A DNA stretch of 64,000 nt. Source: Novosphingobium marinum. Its GTDB lineage: Bacteria; Pseudomonadota; Alphaproteobacteria; Sphingomonadales; Sphingomonadaceae. Position 1 is the first letter of the stretch, and each line of letters opens with the position of its first letter. Location of the stretch: the NCBI RefSeq assembly GCF_013408095.1, contig NZ_JACBZF010000005.1, positions 186,001 to 250,000 of the forward strand, given 5' to 3'. This document shows positions 1-8,328 of the stretch, piece after piece. Below the pieces are notes generated by a model. It was not told the DNA's origin. It did no database searches and saw only the letters and a list, made by a program, of their open reading frames with translations. Made by a program: the position numbers and the translations under genes.

Positions 1-137
1 GCATGCCGCGCGCGCAGCTCCTGCGGTTCGGCGACGAGGCACGGCACGAGATCCTGCGCGAGATCGATCCGATCCGCGACAGGGCCGTGGCCGCAATCGA
101 CGAATTCCTTGATCGCACCGCCCCGCTCGTCGATTGA
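1..137 (+). CDS. C-terminal fragment of an unidentified protein, possibly alpha/beta hydrolase family
   Basis: An open frame enters from the left edge and ends at TGA 135-137, leaving about 44 residues that finish in ...DEFLDRTAPLVD. The ATG at position 3 need not be a start, because the frame is open to the window edge. The acidic and Arg-rich helical tail resembles the ends of some sphingomonad alpha/beta hydrolases, but this is only an impression and no catalytic motif lies inside the window. The stop is six bases before the next gene, so the two may be co-transcribed. Confidence 0.5.
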   Translation, partial: MPRAQLLRFGDEARHEILREIDPIRDRAVAAIDEFLDRTAPLVD

Positions 138-143
138 GGCGCC

Positions 144-1235
144 GTGACCGATCGGTACGACATCGCCATCGTGGGCGCGGGGATGGCCGGCGCCTCGCTT
201 GCCGCCGCGCTTGCGGGCGAGGCGCGCGTGCTTCTCGTCGAGGCAGAGGACGTGCCGGGCTACCACGCCACGGGCAGGTCGGCGGCGTTCTGGACCGAAA
301 GCTACGGCGGGCCGGGTGTGCAGCCGCTGACCACCGCTTCGGGTCCGTTCCTGCGCGAGAACGGCTTCCTCGGCTCGCGCGCGGCACTCACCATCGGGCG
401 CGCCGGCCAGGAGGACCAGGTTCGCACCTTTGCCGAACGTTTCGCCTCGCTCGGCGTACAGGTCGAGTTGCTCCACCGGCCCGCGCTTCTCGATCACGTA
501 CCGGGCCTGCACGAGGACTGGACGCTGGGCGCGCTCGAGCCCAGTTGCTGCGACATCGACGTGGGAGCGCTCCACCAGCATTACCTTGCCGCGCTGCGCT
601 CGGGCGGGGCTGACCTGCGCTGCCGGATGCGGCTCGAAAATGCGTCATGCGATGACAAGGGCTGGCTGCTGCGATTCGCCAACGGTGACGAGGTGCGCTC
701 CGACATCCTCGTCGATGCGGCCGGTGCCTGGGCGGACGAGGTGGCGGGCATTGCGGGCATATCGCGCGTCGGAATCGCTCCGCTGCGGCGGACCATCGTG
801 CAACTGCGCACCGCACCCGAAGCGCCCGCCGACCTGCCTCTGGTCCTCGACGTGGCGGAGAAGTTCTACTTCAAGCCCGAGGCAGGGCGGCTCTGGCTCA
901 GTCCGCACGACGAAACGCCGAGCGCCGCGTGCGACGTCGCAGCGGACGAGATCGACGTGGCCACCGCGATCGACCGGCTGGAACGCGTCGTCGACTGGCG
1001 CATCGAAGCGGTCGAGCATCGCTGGGCGGGCTTGCGCAGCTTCGCGCCCGATCGCCTGCCGGTCTATGGCTTCGCGCCCGGAAACGAGAGGTTCTTCTGG
1101 TTCGCGGGACAGGGGGGCTTCGGCATCCAGACCGCACCCGCAGCCGCCGAACTGGCCGCCCGGCTCATCCTCGGCCGCGACCCGGGCAAGGTGGACCCGC
1201 AGCCGTATTCGCCCGGGCGGTTCCAATCGTCATAA
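144..1235 (+). CDS. FAD-dependent oxidoreductase, DAO (glycine/D-amino acid oxidase) family
   Basis: This 363-residue protein begins at GTG. It opens with a Rossmann FAD-binding motif, GAGMAG at residues 11-16, and the ribose-binding acidic residue E33 at the end of strand 2. A Gly-rich segment near the C-terminus (GQGGFGIQ) is typical of the second FAD-contacting region in DadA/GlpD-like enzymes. The family oxidises amines or alpha-amino or hydroxy acids with FAD. The substrate cannot be read from the sequence. No signal peptide is evident, so it is probably cytoplasmic. The upstream fragment ends six bases before it. Confidence 0.85.
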   Translation: MTDRYDIAIVGAGMAGASLAAALAGEARVLLVEAEDVPGYHATGRSAAFWTESYGGPGVQPLTTASGPFLRENGFLGSRAALTIGRAGQEDQVRTFAERFASLGVQVELLHRPALLDHVPGLHEDWTLGALEPSCCDIDVGALHQHYLAALRSGGADLRCRMRLENASCDDKGWLLRFANGDEVRSDILVDAAGAWADEVAGIAGISRVGIAPLRRTIVQLRTAPEAPADLPLVLDVAEKFYFKPEAGRLWLSPHDETPSAACDVAADEIDVATAIDRLERVVDWRIEAVEHRWAGLRSFAPDRLPVYGFAPGNERFFWFAGQGGFGIQTAPAAAELAARLILGRDPGKVDPQPYSPGRFQSS

Positions 1236-1294
1236 TCCCGGCCTAGCTTTCCCGCCGGGAAGGTGATTCGCACCGAAAGCAAAGGGGAAGACCG

Positions 1295-1477
1295 ATGGCG
1301 CACCGCTTCGAAATCCGGAAGAACAAGGCCGGCGAGTTCGTGGCCTATTTCGTCTACAACAAGGAAACGATCTTCTGGACCGAAGGATATTCCAGCAAGG
1401 CAAGCGCCAGGAACGCCATCGAATCGGTCCTCAAGAACGGACCCGGCGCCGAAGTCGTCGATACGACTGTCGAATAG
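1295..1477 (+). CDS. YegP/DUF1508 family small protein
   Basis: A 60-residue protein with a single YegP-like repeat: HRFEI, then a Lys/Asn-rich turn, an aromatic strand (FVAYFVYNKETIFWTEGY) and the KASARNAIESVLKN helix. This matches the DUF1508 beta-beta-alpha unit. The family has no settled biochemical role. The E. coli relative has two repeats, this one has one. The ATG is preceded by a purine-rich AAAGGGGAAG ribosome-binding stretch. Confidence 0.85.
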   Translation: MAHRFEIRKNKAGEFVAYFVYNKETIFWTEGYSSKASARNAIESVLKNGPGAEVVDTTVE

Positions 1478-1511
1478 GCTGTACTTATACGCGGCAAGGG
1501 GTGGCGGGCGA

Positions 1512-1964
1512 TCAGCCTGCCGCTTCGGCCGCGTCGCTGGCCAGCTTGTCCACCCGCTCGTTTTCCGGGTGGCCCGAGTGGCCCTTGACCCATTCCCACT
1601 GCACGCGGTGTGGTTGCGCGGCCTCGATCAGGTCGTGCCAGAGGTCGGCGTTGCGCACCGGCTGCTTGCTGGCGTTGATCCAGCCCTTGCGCTGCCAGCC
1701 CTCGATCCACTTGGTCATTCCGTCGATGACATAGCGGCTGTCGGTGTGGATGGTCACGTCGCACGGCTCGATCAGCGCGTTCAACGCCTTCACCACAGCA
1801 GTCATCTCCATGCGGTTGTTGGTGGTGGAGGGGTCGGAACCGGCGAGTTCCTTTTCGTGCCGCCCCATCCGCAGGAGCACGCCCCACCCGCCGGGGCCGG
1901 GGTTGCCCTTGCACGCGCCGTCGGTGAATATGTCGATCTTCTTCAAATGCTTGTCTTCGCTCAC
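1512..1964 (-). CDS. rnhA: Ribonuclease HI
   Basis: Type 1 RNase H, which cleaves the RNA strand of RNA-DNA hybrids (R-loops, primers). From the GTG start the protein has 150 residues. The catalytic acids are in place: D15 in FTDG, E53 in MEMTA, D75 in HTDSRY and D139 in RVDKLA, with the GHSGHPENE loop before the last. The GTG overlaps the thrB stop as GTGA, which supports this start and translational coupling. A TTG six codons further in is an alternative. It is the last gene of ispH-thrB-rnhA. Confidence 0.93.
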   Translation of the reverse strand: MSEDKHLKKIDIFTDGACKGNPGPGGWGVLLRMGRHEKELAGSDPSTTNNRMEMTAVVKALNALIEPCDVTIHTDSRYVIDGMTKWIEGWQRKGWINASKQPVRNADLWHDLIEAAQPHRVQWEWVKGHSGHPENERVDKLASDAAEAAG

Positions 1965-2944
1965 GATGCGCCGAACATAGCCGCATTTTCCGGATCGGCA
2001 TAGAAGCCCAGCCTCCGGGCGAAGGCCATCGGGTCCTTCCGCGTCACCAGCGCGTCGGCGGGGGTGTGAAGCCAATCATATGCACGCGTGGCGAGAAAGC
2101 GCATTGCCGCGCCCCGTCCCAGAACGGGAAGCATCGCGCGCTCCTCCGGAAGGATCGGGCGAACGGCCTCGTAACCGGCGAGCAGCGCGTCCGACAGCGC
2201 GCGATCGAACGCCCCGCCATCGGCGTCGAAGCACCATGCGGCGTGGGTGACGGCGATGTCGTAGGCGGTGATGTCGTTGCAGGCGAAGTAGAAATCGATC
2301 AGGCCCGAGACATCTCCACCCAGCATCAGCACGTTGTCGGGAAACAGGTCGGCATGGATGACGCCGCACGGCAGGTCGCCCGGCCAGTTGGCCGACAGGA
2401 ACGCGAGTTCGCGCTCGACGAGATCGGGAAGCGAGGGATCGATCCCGGCAAGCCCCTCGCGCCCGCAGCCGCCCAGCAGTTCCTTCCACGCGGAAAGGTC
2501 CATGCCGTTGGCGCGCGTTTCCGGAAAGTCCCGTGCCGCCAGGTGCATCTGCGCGAGCGCGCCACCGACCGCGCGGGCCTGTGCGGGCGTTGGATCGCTG
2601 ACCGAAACGCCGGGCAGGAACTCGATCAGCGCCAGCGCCTTGCCGTCATGGAAGCGGAAAGCGCGATTCTCACGGTCGTGGATCGTTCGCGGAACCGGAC
2701 AGTCGCGCGCGGCCAGGTGGTCGAGCAGTCCGAGGAAGAACGGCAGGTCTTCCACCTCCACGCGCATCTCGTACATGGTGAGGATGAAGCGCGCGCCGCC
2801 ACCGTCGGTTCCCGTCGTTTCGAGCAGCCAGTTGCTGTTCGAAACACCCTCGGCGATGCCCTTGGCCGAAACGAGTTGCCCAACATCGAACGCGCCGACG
2901 ATGTCTGCCAGCGTTTCGGCGCCCAGTTTGGTGTAGACTGCCAA
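1961..2944 (-). CDS. thrB: Homoserine kinase, ThrB type 2 (aminoglycoside-phosphotransferase fold)
   Basis: This enzyme phosphorylates L-homoserine, the penultimate step of threonine synthesis. The 327-residue protein belongs to the APH-like kinase group rather than the GHMK group. HADLFPDN (197-204) is the catalytic loop and IDF around 216-218 holds the Mg-binding Asp. It starts at TTG ten bases after the ispH stop and overlaps rnhA by four bases. The ispH-thrB-rnhA order is common in alphaproteobacteria and supports the call over other APH-fold kinases. Confidence 0.9.
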   Translation of the reverse strand: MAVYTKLGAETLADIVGAFDVGQLVSAKGIAEGVSNSNWLLETTGTDGGGARFILTMYEMRVEVEDLPFFLGLLDHLAARDCPVPRTIHDRENRAFRFHDGKALALIEFLPGVSVSDPTPAQARAVGGALAQMHLAARDFPETRANGMDLSAWKELLGGCGREGLAGIDPSLPDLVERELAFLSANWPGDLPCGVIHADLFPDNVLMLGGDVSGLIDFYFACNDITAYDIAVTHAAWCFDADGGAFDRALSDALLAGYEAVRPILPEERAMLPVLGRGAAMRFLATRAYDWLHTPADALVTRKDPMAFARRLGFYADPENAAMFGAS

Positions 2945-2953
2945 TTGCCGCGA

Positions 2954-3928
2954 CTATTCGGTAAGCTGGCGGGGCAGCTTGAAAGTCATCTTCTCCTCGG
3001 CCGAGACGAGCGTGTGCTCCTCTACCGAGCGCCATTCGCTCAGCCTGTCGACGACTTCGCGCACCAGCGTTTCCGGAGCGGAAGCCCCTGCCGTTATCCC
3101 GACCGTGCCGATACCCTCGAGCCATTCCGGATCGATGTCCGACCCGCGCTGGATGAGCCGTGCATCGGTGCCGCAACGCTCGGCGACCTCGACCAGGCGG
3201 AGCGAGTTGGAACTGTTCGGCGCGCCGATCACCAGCACAAGATCGCATCCCGGCGCGACACGCTTTACCGCTGCCTGACGGTTCGACGTCGCGTAACAGA
3301 TGTCTTCCGCCTTGGGAGCGACGATCTGCGGGAAGCGCTTCTTCAGCGCCGCTATGACCTCTGCGGTATCGTCGACCGACAACGTCGTCTGGGTCAGGAA
3401 CGCGAGCTCCGTGTCGGACGGCAGATCGAGCTTCTCGACATCGTCGACGGTTTCGACCAGCGTCATCGCTCCATCGGGGACCTGTCCGAACGTGCCGATG
3501 ACTTCGGGGTGGCCCATGTGGCCGATGAAGACGATGTGGCGTCCAGCCTCCAGCTGCCGTTCGGCCTGCCGGTGGACCTTGCTGACCAGCGGGCACGTTG
3601 CGTCGACGTAATCGAGGCCGCGTTCCTCGGCGGTAGCGGGAACCGATTTCGGCACGCCGTGTGCGCTGAAAACGACGGGCACGCCGTCCGGAACCTCGTC
3701 AAGTTCCTCCACGAAAATGGCGCCCTTGGCCTTGAGCCCGTCGACGACGTAGCGGTTATGCACGATTTCGTGGCGGACGTAGACCGGTGCGCCATAGCGT
3801 TCGATGGCGCGCTCTACGATCTCGATCGCCCGGTCGACGCCGGCGCAGAACCCGCGCGGCGCTGCGATCAGGACAGTCAGCGGCGGACGGACGCCTTCGG
3901 CGGTCGGCTTTTGCAAGGGCGCATTCAT
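2954..3928 (-). CDS. ispH: 4-hydroxy-3-methylbut-2-enyl diphosphate reductase
   Basis: IspH is the terminal [4Fe-4S] enzyme of the MEP isoprenoid pathway, making IPP and DMAPP from HMBPP. The 324-residue sequence has the three cluster cysteines C28 (APRGFCAG), C112 (DATCPLV) and C211 ([10 protein letters not shown]). It also has GHMGHPEV, which contains the proton-relay Glu. The ATG start lies 67 bases from a divergent lipoprotein gene, so its promoter is in that gap. It leads the ispH-thrB-rnhA unit. Confidence 0.96.
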   Translation of the reverse strand: MNAPLQKPTAEGVRPPLTVLIAAPRGFCAGVDRAIEIVERAIERYGAPVYVRHEIVHNRYVVDGLKAKGAIFVEELDEVPDGVPVVFSAHGVPKSVPATAEERGLDYVDATCPLVSKVHRQAERQLEAGRHIVFIGHMGHPEVIGTFGQVPDGAMTLVETVDDVEKLDLPSDTELAFLTQTTLSVDDTAEVIAALKKRFPQIVAPKAEDICYATSNRQAAVKRVAPGCDLVLVIGAPNSSNSLRLVEVAERCGTDARLIQRGSDIDPEWLEGIGTVGITAGASAPETLVREVVDRLSEWRSVEEHTLVSAEEKMTFKLPRQLTE

Positions 3929-3995
3929 GCTTCGGCCTCTAGCGATTTGCCGCGCGCGCCGCTAGGGCAAGCTCGAAATGGACAAGGATGCACCG

Positions 3996-4655
3996 ATGAT
4001 CGCTCGTACCCGCCTCATTCCTCTCGCCGTCGCCGCCCTTGGCGCGACCGTGCTGACGGGCTGCAAGTCGAGCGGTGAGATCGTGGTCGACCAGGGTGTC
4101 GGGATCACGGCGGTGCGCAGCCGCTGTCCGGCGGTCGGCATTCCCGACTATACGGGCGACATCACGCTTTTCGCCCAGCCGGGCAATCGCAATGCCGACA
4201 ATATCGACGTGACCGCTGCGATGACGAACGTGCGCACCCAGTGCAACGACGCGGGCGAGCAGGTCTACGCATCGGTATCGTTCGATGTCCTAGCGCGCCG
4301 GACCGGAACGCAGGGCGCGCGGCAGGTCACGCTGCCCTACTTCGTCACGGTGCTCCGCGGCGGCTCCGCCGTCGTCACCAAGCGCGTCGGGCAGGTCACG
4401 GTGAACTTCGCCGACGGGCAGGACAGGGCGCAGGCGAGGGGCGAGGGGTCTGCCTACATCGACCGGCAGGCCGCGACGCTGCCCGCCGACATCCGCGAGC
4501 GAATCACGCGCAAGCGCAAGGCCGGCGATGCCGATGCCGCGCTCGATCCGCTGGCCGATCCCGAGGTCAAGGCTGCCGTCGAGGCGGCAAGCTTCGAACT
4601 GCTCGTCGGATTCCAGCTCGACGAACGCCAGCTCGCCTACAACGCCACGCGCTAG
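3996..4655 (+). CDS. Putative lipoprotein of unknown function
   Basis: From the ATG at 3996 the protein has 219 residues. It opens with a lipoprotein signal peptide: IARTR, a hydrophobic stretch and the lipobox LTGC followed by KSSGE. An upstream in-frame ATG at 3978 is possible, but it would put six charged residues in front of the signal. The mature part is soluble and mostly beta, with two further cysteines (SRCP, TQCND) that could form a disulfide. I recognise no named family. It was annotated as a lineage-conserved lipoprotein by general resemblance only. Its stop shares the bases CTAG with the convergent plsC stop. Confidence 0.75.
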   Translation: MIARTRLIPLAVAALGATVLTGCKSSGEIVVDQGVGITAVRSRCPAVGIPDYTGDITLFAQPGNRNADNIDVTAAMTNVRTQCNDAGEQVYASVSFDVLARRTGTQGARQVTLPYFVTVLRGGSAVVTKRVGQVTVNFADGQDRAQARGEGSAYIDRQAATLPADIRERITRKRKAGDADAALDPLADPEVKAAVEAASFELLVGFQLDERQLAYNATR

Positions 4656-5347
4656 GCTCGCGCGCCGGCCATTGCCGCTTCGATGGCCTTTTGCGCGGCG
4701 GCGGCCATCGACTTGCGGTTGGCAAGCGCCTCTCCGGCAAGTGCCGGAAGGATGTGGAGCGTGACCGGCAGCGGTCGGTTGCGTGCCATGATCTTCAGGA
4801 AATTCGCGACGCCGTGCTCTTCGCCGATCCACGCGATGTCCCGCGTTTCGGGTCCGTAGTCCACCCATAGCGGATGGACGGCGATACCATCGGGCAGGGG
4901 ATCGAGCGCCGAAAGCAGCGACGACTTGAACGGCAGCAGTGCATCGCCTGCTTCGGTCGTGCCTTCCGGGAAGACGGTGAGCATCCCGGTATCGTGCAGG
5001 GCCTGCCGCACCTGGCGAACCTGCCCGGCGACGCTTGCGCGATTGCCGCGCGCTATGAAGACGGTGTCGTTCATTTCGCACAGGCGGCGCAGCAGCGGAA
5101 ACTGCGCGAGGCCGTCGTGCGCGACGAAGGCCGAGCCGGTGGCCCCGGCGATTACGGGGACATCGAGCCAGCTCGAATGGTTCGAGACGAGGAAAGCGAC
5201 GTCCGGCTTGCTGCCGACAACCTTCACTCTCGCGCCGGCAATTCGGCCTACGCCGGAGAGAAAGCGGCGGGGCCACGGATTGTCCCGCCCGAGAAATCGC
5301 CACGCATAGTAGAACGTCACGCAGAAAAGCAGCCAGCCCAGCAGCAT
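4652..5347 (-). CDS. plsC: 1-acyl-sn-glycerol-3-phosphate acyltransferase
   Basis: PlsC-type acyltransferase (231 residues), which acylates lysophosphatidic acid to phosphatidic acid at the inner membrane. Motif I is NHSSWLD, where the usual HX4D is read as H-SSWL-D. Motif III is FPEGTT and there is a downstream block HPLWVDYG. An N-terminal hydrophobic segment (LLGWLLFCVTFYYAW) is the membrane anchor. No better in-frame start exists upstream. It lies 70 bases after fur in the same direction and may be read with it. Confidence 0.9.
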   Translation of the reverse strand: MLLGWLLFCVTFYYAWRFLGRDNPWPRRFLSGVGRIAGARVKVVGSKPDVAFLVSNHSSWLDVPVIAGATGSAFVAHDGLAQFPLLRRLCEMNDTVFIARGNRASVAGQVRQVRQALHDTGMLTVFPEGTTEAGDALLPFKSSLLSALDPLPDGIAVHPLWVDYGPETRDIAWIGEEHGVANFLKIMARNRPLPVTLHILPALAGEALANRKSMAAAAQKAIEAAMAGARA

Positions 5348-5417
5348 CGACAGGCCTGCGACGGCACGGATCCAGCCTGCAAGGCCGATCCCGACCGGAC
5401 GCCAGTCCGGGACGGGC

Positions 5418-5855
5418 TCAGTTCGCGCTATCTTTGTCCTCGCGGTCGAGCCGGACGCCGAACAATTCCATGCGGTGATCGACGAGCCGGAAGCCCAGGC
5501 GGGCCGCGATCTCCCGCTGCAGCGCTTCCAGTTCCGGGTCGACGAATTCGATGACCTTGCCGCTCTCGACGTCGATCATGTGGTCGTGGTGCGCTTCGGG
5601 CGCGGCCTCGTAACGGGCTCGCCCGTCGCCGAAGTCGTGGCGGTCCAGAATGCCCGCTTCCTCCAACAGGCGGACGGTTCGGTAGACGGTCGCGATGGAG
5701 ATGCCCGGATCGATCGCGGTCGCCCGCTCGTAGAGCTTTTCCACGTCGGGATGATCGTCGCTGTCCGAAAGGACTTTCGCGATCACGCGGCGCTGTTCGG
5801 TGATCCGCAATCCCCGCTCTGCGCACAGCGCTTCGATGTCGATAGGCCGATGCAC
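5418..5855 (-). CDS. fur: Fur family transcriptional regulator
   Basis: A 145-residue metal-dependent winged-helix repressor. The DNA-binding domain covers about residues 1-85, with ISIATVYRTVRLLEEAG as the recognition-helix region. HHDH at 89-92 followed by MIDVESGKVIEF is the Fur dimerisation and metal site. A CXXC zinc pair is absent, as in many alphaproteobacterial Fur proteins. In this class the regulator may respond to iron or manganese, and the sequence alone does not decide. A terminator separates it from mucR upstream. Confidence 0.9.
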   Translation of the reverse strand: MHRPIDIEALCAERGLRITEQRRVIAKVLSDSDDHPDVEKLYERATAIDPGISIATVYRTVRLLEEAGILDRHDFGDGRARYEAAPEAHHDHMIDVESGKVIEFVDPELEALQREIAARLGFRLVDHRMELFGVRLDREDKDSAN

Positions 5856-5880
5856 GAATATCCCGTTCGCAATACGAAAA

Positions 5881-5914
5881 AAGCCGCTCCGGCCTGTCTA
5901 GTCCGGAGCGGCTT
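5881..5914 (-). terminator. Rho-independent terminator of mucR
   Basis: Perfect 12-bp arms (5881-5892 and 5903-5914) surround a 10-base loop. Read on the minus strand, the GC-rich stem is followed by a run of six T residues. It begins 25 bases after the mucR stop and lies just upstream of fur, so it should end mucR transcripts and insulate fur. Confidence 0.9.
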
Positions 5915-5938
5915 CAGACTCAACTGCGCGCTGCGATC

Positions 5939-6385
5939 TTAGCTGGTGGCAGCCTTGGGCTTGCGACCGCGACGCGCGCCGGGCTTGCGACCGAGACCGA
6001 TCTTCTTGGCCAGCTCGCGACGCTTTTCGGCGTAGTTGGGAGCGACCATCGGGTAGTCGGCAGGCAGGTTCCAGCGCTGGCGATACTGTTCCGGCGTCAT
6101 GTTGTAGTGCGTCATCAAATGGCGCTTGAGCATCTTCAGCTTCTTGCCGTCTTCAAGACACACGATGTAGTCGGGCTTGACCGAAGCGCGGATCGAAACC
6201 GCAGGCTCGGGTTTTTCCTCGACCTCTTCCGCCTCGCTACCGAGACCGGAAAGCGCACCATAGACGTTGGTGATCAGCGAAGGCAGGTCATCGACCGATA
6301 CGCTGTTGTTGCTGACGTGTGCTGCGACGATATCCGAAGTAAGCGTGATGAGCGTTTCGCTCATATCGTTCTGAACTGTTTCCAT
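5939..6385 (-). CDS. mucR: Ros/MucR family transcriptional regulator
   Basis: A 148-residue alphaproteobacterial zinc-finger regulator of cell-surface, motility and cell-cycle genes. The finger is at residues 76-93: C76, then Asp79 where eukaryotic C2H2 fingers have a second Cys, then H89 and H93 in KRHLMTH. The Asp substitution is common in this family. The C-terminus is strongly basic with two GRKP/RGRKP AT-hook-like turns, fitting binding to AT-rich DNA. The start could be the ATG seven codons in (MSETLITL). A dedicated terminator follows it. Confidence 0.93.
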   Translation of the reverse strand: METVQNDMSETLITLTSDIVAAHVSNNSVSVDDLPSLITNVYGALSGLGSEAEEVEEKPEPAVSIRASVKPDYIVCLEDGKKLKMLKRHLMTHYNMTPEQYRQRWNLPADYPMVAPNYAEKRRELAKKIGLGRKPGARRGRKPKAATS

Positions 6386-6491
6386 TTATTCCTCGAAAAC
6401 GGGGTGCGGCCCTGGTTTTTTCTTGTAAGCCGCCCTTCATAAGCGGTCTTGCCACCGCACTTAGCCGGTGTTCGGCCAAATTCAAGTAGTG

Positions 6492-6522
6492 TTCGTCGAA
6501 AAGCCCCCGGACTATCGACGAA
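6492..6522. repeat. 8-bp inverted repeat upstream of mucR
   Basis: TTCGTCGA (6492-6499) and TCGACGAA (6515-6522) are perfect inverted copies with a 15-base spacer. They lie in the 173-base gap between rimI and mucR, about 110 bases before the mucR ATG. There is no T tract, so an operator or mRNA hairpin is as likely as a terminator for rimI. Confidence 0.45.
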
Positions 6523-6558
6523 AGTAATTCGGGATAACCGGCCGGCAAGAAATGCGCA

Positions 6559-7026
6559 TCAATCGATTTTGAGCAGGAACGTTATGGCATCGATTCGTTC
6601 GCCGTCCGACCTGCGATAGTACCGGGGCCGCTCCCCGACAGGCCTGAAACCGAATGACGTGTAGAGCGATTCGGCGGGATTGCCCCTGCGCATCTCGAGA
6701 AATATCGATCTGCTGCCGCGCGCGCGCGCCTCGCCGGAAAGACATGCCAGCATCGCGCGACCAATTCCCTTGCCCCTGTATTCGGGTATGACTGCAAGAA
6801 GCAGAAGTTCCTCTTCGCCGAAGCCTTCGCGCGTAATGCAAAATCCGATGGCCTCGTCTCCGGGGCCGCTCGTTTGTCCATGCGCGCCGAACAGCAGGCA
6901 GTGGCAATTGCCGATATTGAAAGCGCTTTCGACCTGCGTGCGCGTCCAGGCTTCACCGTAGAGCGGATCGAAGGCCGCCTCCATGATCGCCATGATGCGA
7001 TCGAGATCGTCCGGCTCCAGCATCAT
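6559..7026 (-). CDS. rimI: Ribosomal-protein-alanine N-acetyltransferase, GNAT family
   Basis: A 155-residue GNAT acetyltransferase. Motif A is AVIPEYRGKGIGRAML, with the acetyl-CoA pyrophosphate loop at residues 83-89, followed by FLEMRRGNPAESLYTSFGFRPVG, which is characteristic of RimI. The family acetylates the N-terminal Ala of ribosomal protein S18. The ATG overlaps the tsaB stop as ATGA, and tsaB-rimI is a common bacterial pair, which supports the name over a generic GNAT. Confidence 0.88.
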   Translation of the reverse strand: MMLEPDDLDRIMAIMEAAFDPLYGEAWTRTQVESAFNIGNCHCLLFGAHGQTSGPGDEAIGFCITREGFGEEELLLLAVIPEYRGKGIGRAMLACLSGEARARGSRSIFLEMRRGNPAESLYTSFGFRPVGERPRYYRRSDGERIDAITFLLKID

Positions 7027-7643
7027 GTGCTCGCCGCCTGCTTCTTCGCATCGGGAGCGCGACCGTAGATCGGCCTCACGTCGTCGACCAGCGAGCGTGG
7101 GGGCAGGATCGCGAAGGATCGTGCATCGGGCAGCAGTGGCAGCGCCTTTCCGAAACCACGCACGGCAACAAGGCCCTCGCTCTGGTTGCCGGCGACAAGA
7201 TCGGCTTGCAGGAGCGCTGCGGCCTCCTCCGGGCGCAGCGAAGCCGTCGGTGCCGGCGCAGCCCCCGATTTATCGAAGCTCGCGACGAACCATTCGCCGT
7301 GTCCGCCCGTCATCGCGACGTCGACCGCGCATTCGCCCGCGTGTTCACGCGCCATCGCCGCGACAAGGGCGAGGCTCGGGTATCCTACCAGCGAGGCACC
7401 CCATGCAAAGGCGAGCGCGCGCGCGGCAGCTATCCCCACGCGGGTTCCGGTGAAGCTGCCGGGGCCGAGCGCCACCGCGATCCGGTCCGCGCGACCATTG
7501 CCTGGAAGCTCCGCGATCATCGGGACGAGCCGCTCCGCATGGCCGCGCCCTAGCACTTCGAAAGTGCCGGTGACGAGATCGCCATCGTCGAAAAGCGCGA
7601 CCGAGCAGGCTTCGGTCGCGGTGTCTATCGCCAGAGTGCGCAT
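7023..7643 (-). CDS. tsaB: tRNA threonylcarbamoyladenosine biosynthesis protein TsaB
   Basis: TsaB (206 residues) is the ASKHA-fold partner of TsaD in making the t6A modification at position 37 of ANN-decoding tRNAs. The N-terminal MRTLAIDTATEACSVAL and the block VALGPGSFTGTRVGIAAARALAF are diagnostic. It is followed by rimI with a four-base overlap and lies 19 bases after nfu. The three genes probably form one transcript. Confidence 0.94.
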   Translation of the reverse strand: MRTLAIDTATEACSVALFDDGDLVTGTFEVLGRGHAERLVPMIAELPGNGRADRIAVALGPGSFTGTRVGIAAARALAFAWGASLVGYPSLALVAAMAREHAGECAVDVAMTGGHGEWFVASFDKSGAAPAPTASLRPEEAAALLQADLVAGNQSEGLVAVRGFGKALPLLPDARSFAILPPRSLVDDVRPIYGRAPDAKKQAAST

Positions 7644-7662
7644 GGTCCTGCGCGGCAGCCCG

Positions 7663-8235
7663 TCAGGCGGCCCGGACCTCGGTGACTTCGGGGACGTAGT
7701 GCTTGAGGAGGCCCTCGATCCCGTGCTTCAGCGTTGCCGTGGAGGAGGGGCAGCCCGAGCATGCGCCCTGCATCGCCAGGTAGACCACGCCTTCGCGGTA
7801 GCCGCGATAGATGATGTCGCCGCCATCGTTGGCGACGGCAGGGCGGACGCGGGTTTCGAGGAGGTCCTTGATCTGCGCCACGATGTCGGCGTCCGCGGGG
7901 TCGTCGCCGATGTCCTCTTCGGCGGGGACGGCGATGGCTTCGGCCCCGCCGCCGACGAACAGCGGTGCTTCGGAGACGAAATGGTCGAGGAGGATCGAGG
8001 CGACCTGCGGCTTGAGCTGCGTCCAGTCCACGCCGGGCGCGGCGGTGACCGATACGAAGTCGTGCCCGAAGAAGACGCCGGTAACGTCGCCCAGGCCGAA
8101 CAAGGCCTCTGCCAGCGGCGAGGCTTCGGCCTGTTCGGGCGTGGCGAATTCGCGCGTGCCCGATGTCATGACTTCGCGGCCGGGAAGGAATTTCAGCGTG
8201 GCCGGGTTCGGCGTCTTTTCGGTTTCTATGAACAT
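7663..8235 (-). CDS. NifU-family iron-sulfur cluster carrier (Nfu)
   Basis: A 190-residue protein with an N-terminal Nfu domain (MFIETEKTPNPATLKF, about 1-88) and a C-terminal NifU domain. The C-terminal domain has the cluster-binding CXXC at C159 and C162 (GACSGCPSS). It assembles or delivers [4Fe-4S] clusters to apoproteins in the cytoplasm. It starts divergently from the M16 peptidase with 93 bases between them and leads the nfu-tsaB-rimI run. Confidence 0.93.
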   Translation of the reverse strand: MFIETEKTPNPATLKFLPGREVMTSGTREFATPEQAEASPLAEALFGLGDVTGVFFGHDFVSVTAAPGVDWTQLKPQVASILLDHFVSEAPLFVGGGAEAIAVPAEEDIGDDPADADIVAQIKDLLETRVRPAVANDGGDIIYRGYREGVVYLAMQGACSGCPSSTATLKHGIEGLLKHYVPEVTEVRAA

Positions 8236-8315
8236 GATGTCTTCGATGTAGGCCGTGCCCGGTGCCGGTCAAGCCTCGCGTCATCTATTCACTGGCCCTT
8301 AATCCCTGCGGCTCC

Positions 8316-8321
8316 TATAAA
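8316..8321 (+). promoter_or_regulatory. Candidate -10 element of the M16 peptidase gene
   Basis: TATAAA lies only seven bases before the ATG at 8329. If used, transcription would begin at or next to the start codon and the mRNA would be leaderless. This fits the lack of any Shine-Dalgarno sequence there. No good -35 box is visible. Confidence 0.35.
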
Positions 8322-8328
8322 TTGAACC

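Noticed and set aside
1249..1261. TTCCCG-C-CGGGAA palindrome before yegP as a terminator
   Set aside because: The loop would be one base and there is no T tract, so it cannot form a stable intrinsic terminator.
2066..4078. 670-codon open frame on the plus strand
   Set aside because: It lies opposite thrB and ispH, which have complete motifs. It is an antisense frame of a GC-rich genome, with a composition rich in Arg, Gly and Ala and no family signature.
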